Of a stretch of DNA of 64,000 bases, positions 52,485-61,921 are shown one piece after another. Source of the stretch: CAVWZH01 sp963765285 (lineage in GTDB: Bacteria > Acidobacteriota > Terriglobia > Terriglobales > Acidobacteriaceae); the NCBI GenBank assembly GCA_963765285.1, contig CAVXVR010000006.1:666868-730867 (forward strand). Direction: 5' to 3'. Positions within the stretch are counted from its first letter, which is position 1. Each line of letters begins with the position of its first letter. The position numbers and the translations under genes are program-made. The notes under the pieces are model-generated. The model did no database searches and was not told where the DNA came from. It was given only the letters and a program-made list of their open reading frames with translations.

Positions 52485-53411
52485 ATGTTTTCTATGTCGG
52501 ATCAAGGCCGTTCCCGCGCCCTGCTCTGGATCGTAATCGGCGGAGGCGCGTTCTTTCTTTTCGTGCTGGCGGTGTTTACGCTGGTCTACCTCACCCTGCA
52601 CGCAGGAGGCGATCAGGCTTCGCTGCGCACCACGTTCGGCGACAAGATCGGCGTGGTCGAACTGCAAGGCGTGATTCTCGATCCCGGCACGGTCGTCCCG
52701 CAGCTCAAGAAGTTTGCCGACGACGATTCCATCAAGGCCATCATTCTGCATGTGAACTCGCCGGGCGGAGGCGTAGCCGCGTCGGAGGAGATTTATCGCG
52801 AGGTCAAGCGCATACGCGACGAGAAACATAAACATATCGTCGCCTCGATCGAAAGCGTGGGCGCGAGCGGCGCGTACTACGTTTCTTCAGCCACCAATAA
52901 GATTTACGCAGACAATGGCAGCATCGTGGGCTCGATCGGCGTCATCGCCCAATGGGTCAACTATGGCGATCTGCTGCGCTGGGCCAAGCTGAAAGACATC
53001 ACCATGAAAGCCGGCGAATTCAAGGACACGGGTTCGCCTACCCGCGACATGACTCCCGCCGAGCAGGCTTATTTGCAGGCGCTGATCGACAATATGCATA
53101 CCCAGTTCATTCAGGCTGTGGCGGATGGGCGAAAGGCGAAAGTGGCCGACATCAAGGCCATTGCGGACGGAAAAGTCTGGACCGGGCAGCAGGCGCTCTC
53201 ACTCAAGTTGATCGACCAAGTAGCTGATTTTGAAGGCGCTGTGGACGACACCGCCAAATCCGTTGGGATTTCGGGCAAGCCGGTGCTGGTGCATCCGGAA
53301 AGAGACCGCAAGACCCTGCTTGACCTGCTGTTTGGCGACGTTTCGGAGTGGCTCCCCAGCCGGGAGAAGCTGCTGGAACAGCATGTTGGGTTCTACTATC
53401 TGTGGAAGTAG
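52485..53411 (+). CDS. sppA: Signal peptide peptidase SppA
   Basis: 308 residues with one N-terminal membrane helix. It is the short, single-domain SppA. The catalytic Ser lies in ESVGASGAYYVSSA and the general-base Lys in MKAGEFKDTGSPTR; HVNSPGGGV forms the oxyanion region. It degrades cleaved signal peptides at the inner membrane. ATG 52485 or 52494 could start it. HU follows on the same strand after 190 bp. Confidence 0.93.
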   Translation: MFSMSDQGRSRALLWIVIGGGAFFLFVLAVFTLVYLTLHAGGDQASLRTTFGDKIGVVELQGVILDPGTVVPQLKKFADDDSIKAIILHVNSPGGGVAASEEIYREVKRIRDEKHKHIVASIESVGASGAYYVSSATNKIYADNGSIVGSIGVIAQWVNYGDLLRWAKLKDITMKAGEFKDTGSPTRDMTPAEQAYLQALIDNMHTQFIQAVADGRKAKVADIKAIADGKVWTGQQALSLKLIDQVADFEGAVDDTAKSVGISGKPVLVHPERDRKTLLDLLFGDVSEWLPSREKLLEQHVGFYYLWK

Positions 53412-53601
53412 GGCCTTTAACAACCAGTTCTCAGTTCTTGGTTCCCGGTTCTCAGTTTCTGGCATTCGATGGCCATCCTGAAAAAGCCACTTGCGTACAA
53501 CCCCTGAAATTTGAGAAGGTTATGCAGGCCCCTAGGTGGCTTTCCGGCCCTGTCCGACCCTGGCCACCTGCAAATCAAGAACTAGACGGAGTGCGAGGCG
53601 T

Positions 53602-53922
53602 ATGACAAAAGCCGATCTGATTGATGAAGTCTCCCGCCTGGCGGAGTTGACGCGTAAAGACAGTGAAGTCATCGTCGAGACCATCTTTGACAGCATCGTG
53701 CGGTCGCTTCGAGTGGGCGACAAGATTGAAATTCGTGGCTTTGGCAGTTTTCGCACCCGTCAGCGCAAGCCGCGCGTAGGACGCAACCCCAAGACCGGAG
53801 ACCGCGTGGAAGTTCCCGCCAAGAAGATTCCTTTCTTCAAGCCCAGCAAGGAGTTGAAGGACCTGGTGAACACGTCGGGACAAGCAGCACCATCCCCAGC
53901 ACCGGCGGCCCCGCCGGCGTAG
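53602..53922 (+). CDS. HU/IHF-family DNA-binding protein
   Basis: 106 residues from ATG 53602 (MTKADLIDEVSRLAELTRKD). The DNA-bending arm RKPRVGRNPKTGDRVEVPAK (in part) and core GDKIEIRGFGSF are canonical. Closer to HU/IHF-beta-like proteins; HU or IHF cannot be separated here. It has a Pro/Ala tail (APSPAPAAPPA) beyond the usual end. Frame upstream of 53602 is not conserved. Confidence 0.92.
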   Translation: MTKADLIDEVSRLAELTRKDSEVIVETIFDSIVRSLRVGDKIEIRGFGSFRTRQRKPRVGRNPKTGDRVEVPAKKIPFFKPSKELKDLVNTSGQAAPSPAPAAPPA

Positions 53923-54017
53923 TCCAGTGCCACTTGGGGCGAATGCGAATAAGCGCAACCTTCCGGTACACTAGTTCTATCTTTGCTTTCATCTCTTAAG
54001 AACAGGACTCTTACGTA

Positions 54018-55208
54018 ATGCTGCTCAAGAATCGTCTTTTTACACCCGGCCCTACTCCTCTGCTTCCGGCTGCGCAAACTGCCATGGCGTCGTTTGCCAT
54101 GCACCACCGTACAGCTGAATTTCGGGCGCTGTTTCAGCGCGTTCTTGGCGATATGAAGGATTTCATCGGCACGCAGAATGACGTGCTGGTGCTCTCGAGT
54201 TCGGGGACGGGAGTGATGGAGGGTTCGGTCTCGAACCTTACTTCCCCCGGGGACAAGGTGCTGGTGCTGACCGCGGGCAAGTTTGGCGAGCGCTGGCGCG
54301 ATCTGGCCAAGGCGTTCGGGTGCGTGGTAGAGCTGGTCAGCGCGCCTTATGGCGAGACATTTTCGCTGGAAGAGGTCCGGGCGAAACTGACTCCCGACGT
54401 GCGGGCAGTTTATCTGCAGGCGACCGAGAGTTCTACAGGCGCGCGGCACGATGTGAAGGGGATCGCCAAGCTGGTGCAGGCTTCGGGCGGTGACACGCTG
54501 CTGGTGGTGGACGCCATCACCGGACTGGGCACGACCCATTTTGACGTGGATGGCTGGGGCATTGACGTGATCATTGGCGGATCGCAGAAGGCGCTGATGA
54601 TTCCGCCCGGTTTGGCCTATTGCGCGATCAGCGAGCGGGCATGGAAGCGTATGGAAAGTGCGAAGTCTCAGCGTTATTACTTTGACTTCCGCCGGGAGCG
54701 CAAAGCGGCGGCGAAGGGCGAATCGGCTTACACGCCGGCCACGGCGATGTTCGCGGCGTTGGCGGCGGCGCTCGACTATGTGCGGCAGATGGGAAATGGA
54801 GATCTGAGGGCAGGACGTGAAGCGCTGGTCAATAACGCCGAACTCGCGGCCGAGATGACCCGCGCCGGCGTGCAGGCGCTGGGATTGAAGCTGTTTGCGC
54901 CTTCAGCGCCGTCGGCGGCGCTCACCGCGGTGCAGTCCCCGGCCGGCTTGGACTCCGGAAAGATCGTCAAGGAATTTCGCGAGGAGTTTGCCGCAGTAGT
55001 GGCCAACGGGCAGGGAGAGATGAAAGGCCAGTTGTTTCGCATCGCGCACCTCGGTTACTACGACTATCTCGACACCATAGGAATTCTGGCGGCACTCGAA
55101 CAGGTGCTGGCCGGTGTGACCGGAAAAACGATCGAGTATGGAGCCGCGGTCCGGGCAGCCCAGGAAGTTTATGCTCGCGACCGGGCGGACAAGCGGGTCC
55201 ATGCCTGA
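54018..55208 (+). CDS. Class V aminotransferase, likely phosphoserine or alanine-glyoxylate type
   Basis: 396 residues of the PLP-dependent AGT/serine-pyruvate aminotransferase family. The N-terminus FTPGPTPLLPAAQ is diagnostic, and the PLP lysine is in GGSQKALMIPPG. Its gene lies 115 bp before serA on the same strand, and no serC is seen. By context it may act as the phosphoserine transaminase of serine synthesis, as AGT-type enzymes do in some bacteria. An alanine-glyoxylate role remains possible. Confidence 0.85.
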   Translation: MLLKNRLFTPGPTPLLPAAQTAMASFAMHHRTAEFRALFQRVLGDMKDFIGTQNDVLVLSSSGTGVMEGSVSNLTSPGDKVLVLTAGKFGERWRDLAKAFGCVVELVSAPYGETFSLEEVRAKLTPDVRAVYLQATESSTGARHDVKGIAKLVQASGGDTLLVVDAITGLGTTHFDVDGWGIDVIIGGSQKALMIPPGLAYCAISERAWKRMESAKSQRYYFDFRRERKAAAKGESAYTPATAMFAALAAALDYVRQMGNGDLRAGREALVNNAELAAEMTRAGVQALGLKLFAPSAPSAALTAVQSPAGLDSGKIVKEFREEFAAVVANGQGEMKGQLFRIAHLGYYDYLDTIGILAALEQVLAGVTGKTIEYGAAVRAAQEVYARDRADKRVHA

Positions 55209-55323
55209 TGTTCGACCGCGCTGCGCCGGAACAGCGGCGCTACTTTCAGCCTCAAAAATGCAAAGGCAAGAGACCTCGTATGCGAGCCCGTGTGTGCGAG
55301 GATTTCAAAGGTGAACTGAGACC

Positions 55324-56925
55324 ATGAAAGTTGTAGTCGCGGAAAAGATCTCCTCGTCGGCCGTGGATCTGTTGCGCGAGCCGCGCTGGACAGTAGTAAC
55401 CCATGACCAGGCTGAGGGGAAACTGGCCTCCCACCTAGCCACGGCAGATGCGCTGATTGTGCGCTCGGCTGTGCAGGTCAACGCCGAGTTGCTGTCTCAC
55501 GCCAACAAGTTACGCGTGATCGGCAGAGCCGGAGTGGGGGTCGACAATATCGACTTGGACGCGGCAACCCGCAAAGGTATTGCTGTGATGAACACGCCCG
55601 GCGCAAATGCCATCGCCGTGGCGGAGCATACGCTGGCCTTGATGCTGGCCATGGCCCGCCACCTTTGCCGCGCGGATTTGCTGATGCATGCCGGGAAGTG
55701 GGAAAAGAAATCGCTCCAGGGCGCAGAGCTGCGAGGCAAGACTATCGGCATCGTGGGGCTGGGGCGGGTTGGCATGGAGGTCGCCCGGCGGGCGATCGCG
55801 TTTGGCATGGAGGTCATCGCCCATGATCCTTTTGTTTCCACTACCGTCGCCAAAGAAGCCGGAATCCGGATGGGCAAACTCGACGAGGTGTATGCCGCAT
55901 CTGACTATCTGACCTTGCACGTCGGCCTGACGCCGCAGACCGAAGGCATGATCAACGCGACATCCCTGAAGAAAATGAAACGCGGAGTGCGTCTGGTAAA
56001 TTGCGCCCGGGGCGAACTGGTGGACCAGGCGGCGCTGGCCCATGCGCTCAAGAGCGGCCAGGCCGCGGGAGCAGCGCTGGATGTGTTCGAGGAAGAGCCG
56101 CTGAAGAATTCTCCGCTCACCTCGCTGGAGAATGTAATCCTGACACCTCATATCGCAGGATCGACCTATGAAGCCCAGGAAGCGGTCGGCTACCAGATCG
56201 CTTTGCAAGTCAAACAGTATTTGAAAGACGGAGTCATTCAGAACGCTGTCAACGTGCCTTCGGTTTCGCACGATGAGTACCTCGAACTGCAACCCTACAT
56301 CGTGCTGGCGGAAAGGCTGGGCGCGTTTCTGGCACAGGCCAGCGATGGCACGCTGGAGGAGATTTCGCTGCGCTATAGCGGGCACATCGCGGCATGGAAG
56401 ACCGACCTGATCCGCAACGCGGCGATCAAAGGCATTCTCAACGAGGCGCTCGAGGAAAAAGCCAACCTGGTGAACGCCGCAGCCATAGCCTCGTCGCGCG
56501 GACTGCGCGTGCATGAAGCGCGCAAGCTCGAAAGTTCGAAAGGCGGCGCAGGCAGCGTGCTCACCATCCTGCTGAAGACTGCGTCAGAGGAGCATCTGGT
56601 AAAGGGCGCGGTGCTGCGCAAACAAACTCCCCGGCTGCTGCACGTGGATGGCATTGACGTCGAGGCGCCGCTGGAGCGAAACCTGATTTACCTTCGCAAT
56701 CGCGACGTGCCGGGCGTGATTGGCAAGGTGGGAACGATCCTGGGGAAGCATAAGATCAACATCGCCGATTTCTCGCTGGGCCGGCGCCCGGGCAGCGATC
56801 GCAAGGGCTCCCCGCGGGAAGCGATCGCGGTCGTGCACGTCGATGGACATGTCCCCGACCAGGTGCTGTCAGAACTACGCAGCATTCCGGCGGTCGAGCA
56901 GGCCAAGGCGATCCGGCTGTTTTGA
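55324..56925 (+). CDS. serA: D-3-phosphoglycerate dehydrogenase
   Basis: 533 residues, the long form: substrate and NAD domains (GIVGLGRVGMEVARRA, NCARGELVDQAAL, HIAGSTYEAQEAVG), an intervening domain (YSGHIAAWKTDLIRNAAIKG, in pieces) and a C-terminal ACT domain (RNRDVPGVIGKVG ... NIADFSLGR) that usually binds serine. It oxidises 3-phosphoglycerate to 3-phosphohydroxypyruvate, the first step of serine synthesis. The partner aminotransferase precedes it. Confidence 0.96.
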   Translation: MKVVVAEKISSSAVDLLREPRWTVVTHDQAEGKLASHLATADALIVRSAVQVNAELLSHANKLRVIGRAGVGVDNIDLDAATRKGIAVMNTPGANAIAVAEHTLALMLAMARHLCRADLLMHAGKWEKKSLQGAELRGKTIGIVGLGRVGMEVARRAIAFGMEVIAHDPFVSTTVAKEAGIRMGKLDEVYAASDYLTLHVGLTPQTEGMINATSLKKMKRGVRLVNCARGELVDQAALAHALKSGQAAGAALDVFEEEPLKNSPLTSLENVILTPHIAGSTYEAQEAVGYQIALQVKQYLKDGVIQNAVNVPSVSHDEYLELQPYIVLAERLGAFLAQASDGTLEEISLRYSGHIAAWKTDLIRNAAIKGILNEALEEKANLVNAAAIASSRGLRVHEARKLESSKGGAGSVLTILLKTASEEHLVKGAVLRKQTPRLLHVDGIDVEAPLERNLIYLRNRDVPGVIGKVGTILGKHKINIADFSLGRRPGSDRKGSPREAIAVVHVDGHVPDQVLSELRSIPAVEQAKAIRLF

Positions 56926-56989
56926 TTTCCGGTTTAGAAGTCTGGGGAATGAGCTTGGGGAATCTCGCTCCAGCACACTGAGGATCTTG

Positions 56990-57601
56990 ATGGCAAAGCA
57001 AGCAGTTCTTCTGACAATTGCGGTGTTACTGCTGACTGGTATCGGGTTCGCCCAAGCCACTCATTACGACGTTGCGGCGACGGTTGGGCCATTCATCAGC
57101 AAGCAATCCAGTGGAAATGGCACGATACTCACGCCTACGAATTCGGGCGGCCTTGTGGCCACCGGCCGTTGGCGCCTGACCAAGAGGTTTTCCGTTGGGG
57201 CAAACTTCGCGCGCACCAAGAATTCCCAGCTCTACTTCGTTTCACCCGACACCTATCGCATCCAGGGTCCAGTCACGGAATTCGGCGGCGCGGCCTTCTT
57301 TAGTTTTCTGGAAAGGAAGAAATTCGAGGGCTTTGTGTTCGGCGGGATGTCGGCGTTAATCTTCACTCCAAAAACCACCGTCATTGATGGGGTGGCGTCT
57401 TCGCTCCCAGCGATCAGCCAGACCAGGCCTGCGCCGGTTTACGGACTCGGGGTCGACTATCACGTGTGGCGCAGGTTCGCGGTGCGGGTGCAATATCGGG
57501 GGTTGTTTTATAGGACGCCGACCTTCAACCTTCCGAACTTCTTCACTGGCGCATATGGGCACATGGCGGAACCCACGGCCGGTTTGGTTTTCAAGTTTTA
57601 G
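56990..57601 (+). CDS. Small outer-membrane beta-barrel protein
   Basis: 203 residues from ATG 56990 with GAGG upstream. Signal peptide VLLTIAVLLLTGIGFA. Alternating strands (YDVAATVGPFI, GGLVATGRWRL, FSVGANFART, FAVRVQYRGLF) end AGLVFKF with a C-terminal Phe. Size suggests an 8-stranded OmpA/OmpW-like barrel. Function unknown. It follows serA by 64 bp, probably an independent unit. Confidence 0.75.
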   Translation: MAKQAVLLTIAVLLLTGIGFAQATHYDVAATVGPFISKQSSGNGTILTPTNSGGLVATGRWRLTKRFSVGANFARTKNSQLYFVSPDTYRIQGPVTEFGGAAFFSFLERKKFEGFVFGGMSALIFTPKTTVIDGVASSLPAISQTRPAPVYGLGVDYHVWRRFAVRVQYRGLFYRTPTFNLPNFFTGAYGHMAEPTAGLVFKF

Positions 57602-57626
57602 CGGGGTGTGCGGGCCCGCCGGAGAC

Positions 57627-58743
57627 TCAGCCGTTGGAGGCTTCCTGACGCAACTTTCGGCTCTCCGCCAATAACGCCATGGAGTGCATGAGGTTCTGCA
57701 GCGTCACAATACCCACCAGGCGCTGATCTTCCACCACGGGAATGATGCTGAGATTACGGGTGGTGAGCTTGCGGAAAGCGGAGCCCAGCGATTCCTTTTT
57801 CTGGGCCACGTCGAAGATTTTGTTCATGACGGCCTGAACGTAGCCGTTGCCCTCGGCGCGCAACGCGTCCAGAATTCGTTGCCGTCGAAATCACTCCTAC
57901 CATGTCACCGCCGCGAATCACGGGGAAATCATCCTGTAGAGAATGGACAGCTTTCTCCAGCGCATCCTCGAGGGTATCGGCGGGGGAGAGTGTGGCGAAG
58001 TCCGTGAGCATGATGTCTTCCAGGTTCACGGTTTCGAGAACCGAACGGAAGACAATGGCGCGCTCTTCCATTTGCGCGGCCAGGAACAGGAACAGGCCGA
58101 GCGGAATCAGCCACAGGTTCCAGAACCATCCGGCAAGAATAAAGACCGTGGCAAAGCTCTGGCCAATGGAGATGGCACGCCGCGTAGCCGCTACCCACCC
58201 GATGCGGCGGCTGAACATAGCTCGCAATACGCGGCCTCCATCCATGGGATAGGCTGGCAACAGATTCACTGCAGCGAGGTAAAGGTTGATCCAGACCAGG
58301 CTACGCGGCAGATTGGTCGGCTGCACAAAGGGCCAACTCAGAAGATGGGCCTGGGGGGCCAGAGCATAAACGGCGACGGCGCAGACCAACCCGAACAGCA
58401 GGTTAACCAGAGGCCCGGCCAGAGCTATGCGAATTTCCTGCTTCCACAAAGATTCGGGAACGGAGTGGGAGTCATCGAACTGGGCGATACCCCCGATGGG
58501 CAGCAGAATAATCGACTTGGTCCGCATTCCTGCCCGCGCGGCCACTGCAGCGTGTCCCAGTTCATGAACAAGGACACAGAGGAAGATAATCCCGGCGAGA
58601 GCCAGGTCCCGACTGCCGTTCGCCGCGCCATTATGAGCCTGGGATTCGGTGTACCAGATGAACAGGGGCAACAGAAAAAACGACCAGTGAATGCGGAGTT
58701 CGACTCCGAACAGTTGCCCCGCCAGGATGGACCAGCTTCTCAT
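57627..58743 (-). CDS. Site-2 protease (M50) with CBS domains, frameshifted
   Basis: About 370 residues. Membrane core with the zinc motif LVHELGHAAVA and the second ligand motif NLLPAYPMDGG, then two CBS domains. The first CBS (IMLTDFATLSPADTLEDAL) is in the main frame. At about 57888, a short T run on the coding strand, the frame slips and the other frame continues RILDALRAEG with the second CBS (SAFRKLTTRNLSIIPVV) to 57627. These S2P proteins cleave membrane substrates such as anti-sigma factors, with CBS domains sensing adenine nucleotides. The single indel is a likely sequence error. Confidence 0.85.
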
Positions 58744-58877
58744 CGGCAATTGGCCGCCCAGGCCACTACAGTCATTCTATATATTTAGACGCTAGAAAGG
58801 CGGGGCAAGTCGCATTTCCTCGGAATCGGGAGTGCTAAGCAGTTTGGGGGAAGAGACTCGGGGCAGGTTCGACATCT

Positions 58878-59471
58878 ATGCGTGTCATTGCCGGGAAGTA
58901 TAAGAGCCGACGTCTGCAGTCTTTGCCGGGGACGGACATACGCCCCACGGCAGACCGCTTACGGGAGACGTTGTTCAACGTGCTAACGGCCGGCAATCCT
59001 GCTGCGCTCGAGGGAACGGTCTGGCTCGATCTCTTCGCGGGAACCGGCGCAGTAGGCATCGAGGCTCTGAGCCGGGGCGCTGCCATCGTGCACTTTGTGG
59101 AATCGGCGCCTGCTGCGGCGGAGTTGATCCGGATGAATTGCGCCGCGCTGGGGATCGAGAGCGGGGCTCAAGTCTTGAAGCTCGATGTTATGCGCGCGCT
59201 GCGGCAGCTTGAAGCGGGCGGCGTGGCTGCTGACTTTGTGTTTCTCGATCCTCCGTATCGGATGGAAGATGCTTATTCGCGAGTTCTGGAGGCGCTATCG
59301 CAGTCGCAGATTCTAAAGCCGCATGTGACGATCATCGTCGAACACCGGAAGAAATTTGATCCAGGCGCGAACTTTGGTGAGCTTCAGCGCTATCGCAAGC
59401 TGGAGCAGGGAGATGCGGCGTTGAGTTTCTACGGGATCGGAACCGGCGTTACCGCCTCCTGCGAAGCCTAA
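58878..59471 (+). CDS. rsmD: 16S rRNA (guanine966-N2)-methyltransferase
   Basis: 197 residues. The N-terminus MRVIAGKYKSRRL and RPTADRLRETLFNVL are the RsmD signature. The SAM site is LDLFAGTGAVGIEALSRG and the catalytic motif FLDPPYR (DPPY) is intact. It methylates G966 of 16S rRNA on the assembled small subunit. Usually next to coaD, which is not seen here. Confidence 0.95.
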   Translation: MRVIAGKYKSRRLQSLPGTDIRPTADRLRETLFNVLTAGNPAALEGTVWLDLFAGTGAVGIEALSRGAAIVHFVESAPAAAELIRMNCAALGIESGAQVLKLDVMRALRQLEAGGVAADFVFLDPPYRMEDAYSRVLEALSQSQILKPHVTIIVEHRKKFDPGANFGELQRYRKLEQGDAALSFYGIGTGVTASCEA

Positions 59472-59512
59472 AGGCATTTCGTCTGGGTCGAGACTTGTGG
59501 CAAGCTGTACCA

Positions 59513-59770
59513 ATGGCAAAGGCTTACAGAACGGATGTACTCGGCAAAAAGAAGTTTCAAGAGGAAATCGAGCAGCGCAAGAAGGCCCTCAAGGCAGAGC
59601 GCGTGCCGTGCCCGTTACCGGATTGCGCGTGCACTTATGAAATGTACGGCTGCAGCCCCGCGAATCTTGTGGACTACGTGGCAACTCTTCAAGAGCGGGT
59701 CAAGCGAGAACATCCCGGCCACACCAGCGAGGTGCTTTCAGTGAATGAATATCGCAAAGTGCCGAGGTGA
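59513..59770 (+). CDS. Small Cys-containing hypothetical protein
   Basis: 85 residues from ATG 59513 (MAKAYRTDVLGKKKFQ). A basic, helical first half, then VPCPLPDCACTYEMYGCS, whose four cysteines could bind a metal, and a helical end (LVDYVATLQERVKREHPG). Not recognised. It lies 42 bp after rsmD and may be co-transcribed. Confidence 0.6.
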   Translation: MAKAYRTDVLGKKKFQEEIEQRKKALKAERVPCPLPDCACTYEMYGCSPANLVDYVATLQERVKREHPGHTSEVLSVNEYRKVPR

Positions 59771-59854
59771 AACAGGCGCGGGGGAATCGGGGGTTTGAGT
59801 GTGAACGCCTGATAGCGACAGTTACCCTGCGCCGATTTATCATCGAACCACAAT

Positions 59855-60355
59855 ATGTCTAGAACACGGGAAGAGATACTGGAAGAGCGTCGCCGACTGA
59901 AAGAGGAGTATGGCCGCTTGTTCGATTCCGTGGCGGCGCTCCTCTTTCGGCACGACCCGATTGGAATCGCCTTTGATAACGAAAACACCGATGAATACGA
60001 GCCCGAGGCGGGCACAATTTTGCCTCGACTCCGAACCTGCGAATCCGTCAGCGATGTGCGCCGTGTTGGTGCCGCGTACGTGGACTTCAGCTGCGGACGC
60101 ATCGGAACGTGGGAACTACCGCAAGAAGGAAGAAATCGTGAGGCTAGGGCGGAACAACTAGTCCAAGAAGTCGAGCAGATGGCGCGGGCGGTTATCGCAG
60201 GAAAGTGTGACGAGACTCGCGGCCTGTTCTCACTAACAAGCAGAGTCTACGTGGAAGGGTACACGTACAAAGTCGTGGATTTGCCGATGCTGCCAATCCC
60301 TCCGTTCGGCACTCGTCGGTACGCTCCTTACGCTCCAACGTCGGCGGGGACATAG
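59855..60355 (+). CDS. Hypothetical protein, possibly a hybrid of two families
   Basis: 166 residues. The first 70 (EILEERRRLKEEYGRLF ... DPIGIAFDNENTDEYEPE) read like one conserved, acidic family; the rest (ARAVIAGKCDETRGLFS ... LPIPPFGTRRYAPYAP) reads like a different one. The join lies at about residues 70-76 (60065-60085). It could be a natural fusion or the result of an indel or recombination. Neither part is recognised with a function. Repeat 1 begins 8 bp after its stop. Confidence 0.5.
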   Translation: MSRTREEILEERRRLKEEYGRLFDSVAALLFRHDPIGIAFDNENTDEYEPEAGTILPRLRTCESVSDVRRVGAAYVDFSCGRIGTWELPQEGRNREARAEQLVQEVEQMARAVIAGKCDETRGLFSLTSRVYVEGYTYKVVDLPMLPIPPFGTRRYAPYAPTSAGT

Positions 60356-60362
60356 TTGGGCG

Positions 60363-60711
60363 GGCCCTGCCTTGCACCACCACGACAAAGGCTGCTCCAG
60401 CCGTCGTGGTTTTCGACGGCTGGGGACCAGGAACGCGTGCGCAATCCCTGTTTGATCTTAATGGGTCCGTTTGGGAACGCTCATCGGTCACATCCCACAA
60501 ATCGGGTTCCGTGTTAAGAATCCGTATGCGTATGGAGAAACGGGGCCCGTGTGCTTGAACAGACCGCGGATCGCGCAGCTTCGGATGCAGGAAATCGCGT
60601 GAGAGCATGAGCACGAATTCCCATCCGTCGAAAACCGCGACGGATGGGGCAGCCATTGCCGTGGCAATGCAAAGTAACCGAGATCAAAATCAAAGGGTGG
60701 GCCAGCCCGCC
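60363..60711. repeat. ~349-bp direct repeat, copy 1
   Basis: Nearly identical to 61356-61704 (few substitutions and one 1-bp indel noticed). Each copy has two perfect hairpins: ccagccgtcg/cgacggctgg (60397-60423) and an 11-bp stem cccatccgtcg/cgacggatggg (60620-60648). No convincing protein is read in any frame. It accounts for the gap between the hybrid gene and the metallopeptidase-like gene. Confidence 0.9.
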
Positions 60712-60718
60712 CCTCAAT

Positions 60719-61174
60719 TCAGATCAACTGCTTGCGCCTCAGGAATTTGTAGACCTTGAAGGCTGGAACGAGAATGGGCAGCGCATACCAGTACTTCTTG
60801 CGGATGAAATTAGCACTAAGTTTTCCTGCCCACGCATCTGCTACGTCTTCCTTTTCGGTGTGCTCGGGGCGAATTGTCTTGTGAATATGATGCCCGACCT
60901 CGTGGAAAAGCACATGGGCAAAAACGATGTTCCGAAGAAACGGTATGCGAAGAGGCGCTCCTCGTAGTCCCGTAATGATTTTGTCCACTCGAAGCTCGAT
61001 GTAAGGTAAGGAATTGCGTGAGCCTCGATGGTAACGACCAATCACCCGTGACTTGTCGAACTTGCGCTTGCGAGACCAAACCCGCCCGACGCGGTCCTTG
61101 CGAGGCAAGCCAGTCTCATTCGTCAGCACGATGCAATCCAAGCCTCTTAGGTACTTGTCGGGCACGGTGCGCAA
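60719..61174 (-). CDS. Zinc-metallopeptidase-like protein, probably 5'-truncated
   Basis: At least 151 residues. Contains HEVGHHIH (an HEXXH zinc motif) followed 15-20 residues later by EKEDVADAWAGKL. That Glu/Asp-containing helix resembles the third-ligand helix of ImmA/IrrE-like and other gluzincin-type folds. The C-terminus is basic. The same frame stays open upstream to about 61290 with protein-like sequence (VREAYRDFVPPIDA, ATAIVHQLLRTVPD) but without a start codon, so the 5' end was probably lost. The gene is bracketed by the two 349-bp repeats, which suggests it moved or was trimmed with them. Confidence 0.55.
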   Translation of the reverse strand: MRTVPDKYLRGLDCIVLTNETGLPRKDRVGRVWSRKRKFDKSRVIGRYHRGSRNSLPYIELRVDKIITGLRGAPLRIPFLRNIVFAHVLFHEVGHHIHKTIRPEHTEKEDVADAWAGKLSANFIRKKYWYALPILVPAFKVYKFLRRKQLI

Positions 61175-61355
61175 GAGCTGATGAACAATTGCTGTCGCAT
61201 CAATGGGGGGAACGAAGTCCCGATACGCCTCTCTGACCCCGACTTTGCTTGCCTCAGGCAGACGCCACCAGCCTCTACCGAACCATTAGACCATTCGTTC
61301 CGTTCCTCGCAAAATGGGCGCGGGATCATTGGCGTAAGATCGCCATAGGCGGGCT

Positions 61356-61704
61356 GGCCCTGCCTTGCACCACCACGACAAAGGCTGCTCCAGCCGTCGT
61401 GGTTTTCGACGGCTGGGGACCAGGAACGCGTGCGCAATCCCTGTTTGACCTTAATGGGTCCGTTTGGGAACGCTCATCGGTCACATCCCCCAAATCGGGT
61501 TCCGTGTTAAGAATCCGTATGCGTATGGAGAAACGGGGCCCGTGGTGCTTGAACAGACCGCGGATCGCGCAGCTTCGGATGCAGGAAATCGCGTGAGAGC
61601 ATGAGCACGAATTCCCATCCGTCGAAAACCGCGACGGATGGGGCAGCCATTGCCGTGGCAATGCAAAGTAACCGAGATCAAAATCAAAGGGTGGGCCAGC
61701 CCGC
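61356..61704. repeat. ~349-bp direct repeat, copy 2
   Basis: Second copy of 60363-60711 in the same orientation, including both hairpins. It lies just beyond the open but start-less 5' part of the metallopeptidase-like gene. The rest of the 61175-61921 gap holds that 5' remnant, this repeat and the hairpin at 61713. Confidence 0.9.
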
Positions 61705-61712
61705 CACAGGCC

Positions 61713-61741
61713 CCCACCTTTGCAAAAACCGCAAAGGTGGG
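61713..61741. repeat. Short intergenic hairpin element
   Basis: cccacctttgc (61713-61723) pairs perfectly with gcaaaggtggg (61731-61741). A diverged copy, with one arm decayed, lies at 75-104 at the window's left end (cccacctttgcacaaaccgc). The sequence ggtgggccagc next to it recurs at the end of both 349-bp repeats. Confidence 0.7.
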
Positions 61742-61921
61742 CCAGCCGCCCGTCCAGTTTTTCTCCGAATAGGCCAGATCTTGTGCTCACGCTCCCACCG
61801 CTAGACCGTCCAAGATAATCGGCCGACATGTTCGCTCACACTATTTGGGACGAGACGTCTCATCTCGAGTGTGCGTGGGCCTTGCAGCAGAGAGCTTCCA
61901 GCGGAAACAAGGAGTTACAGC

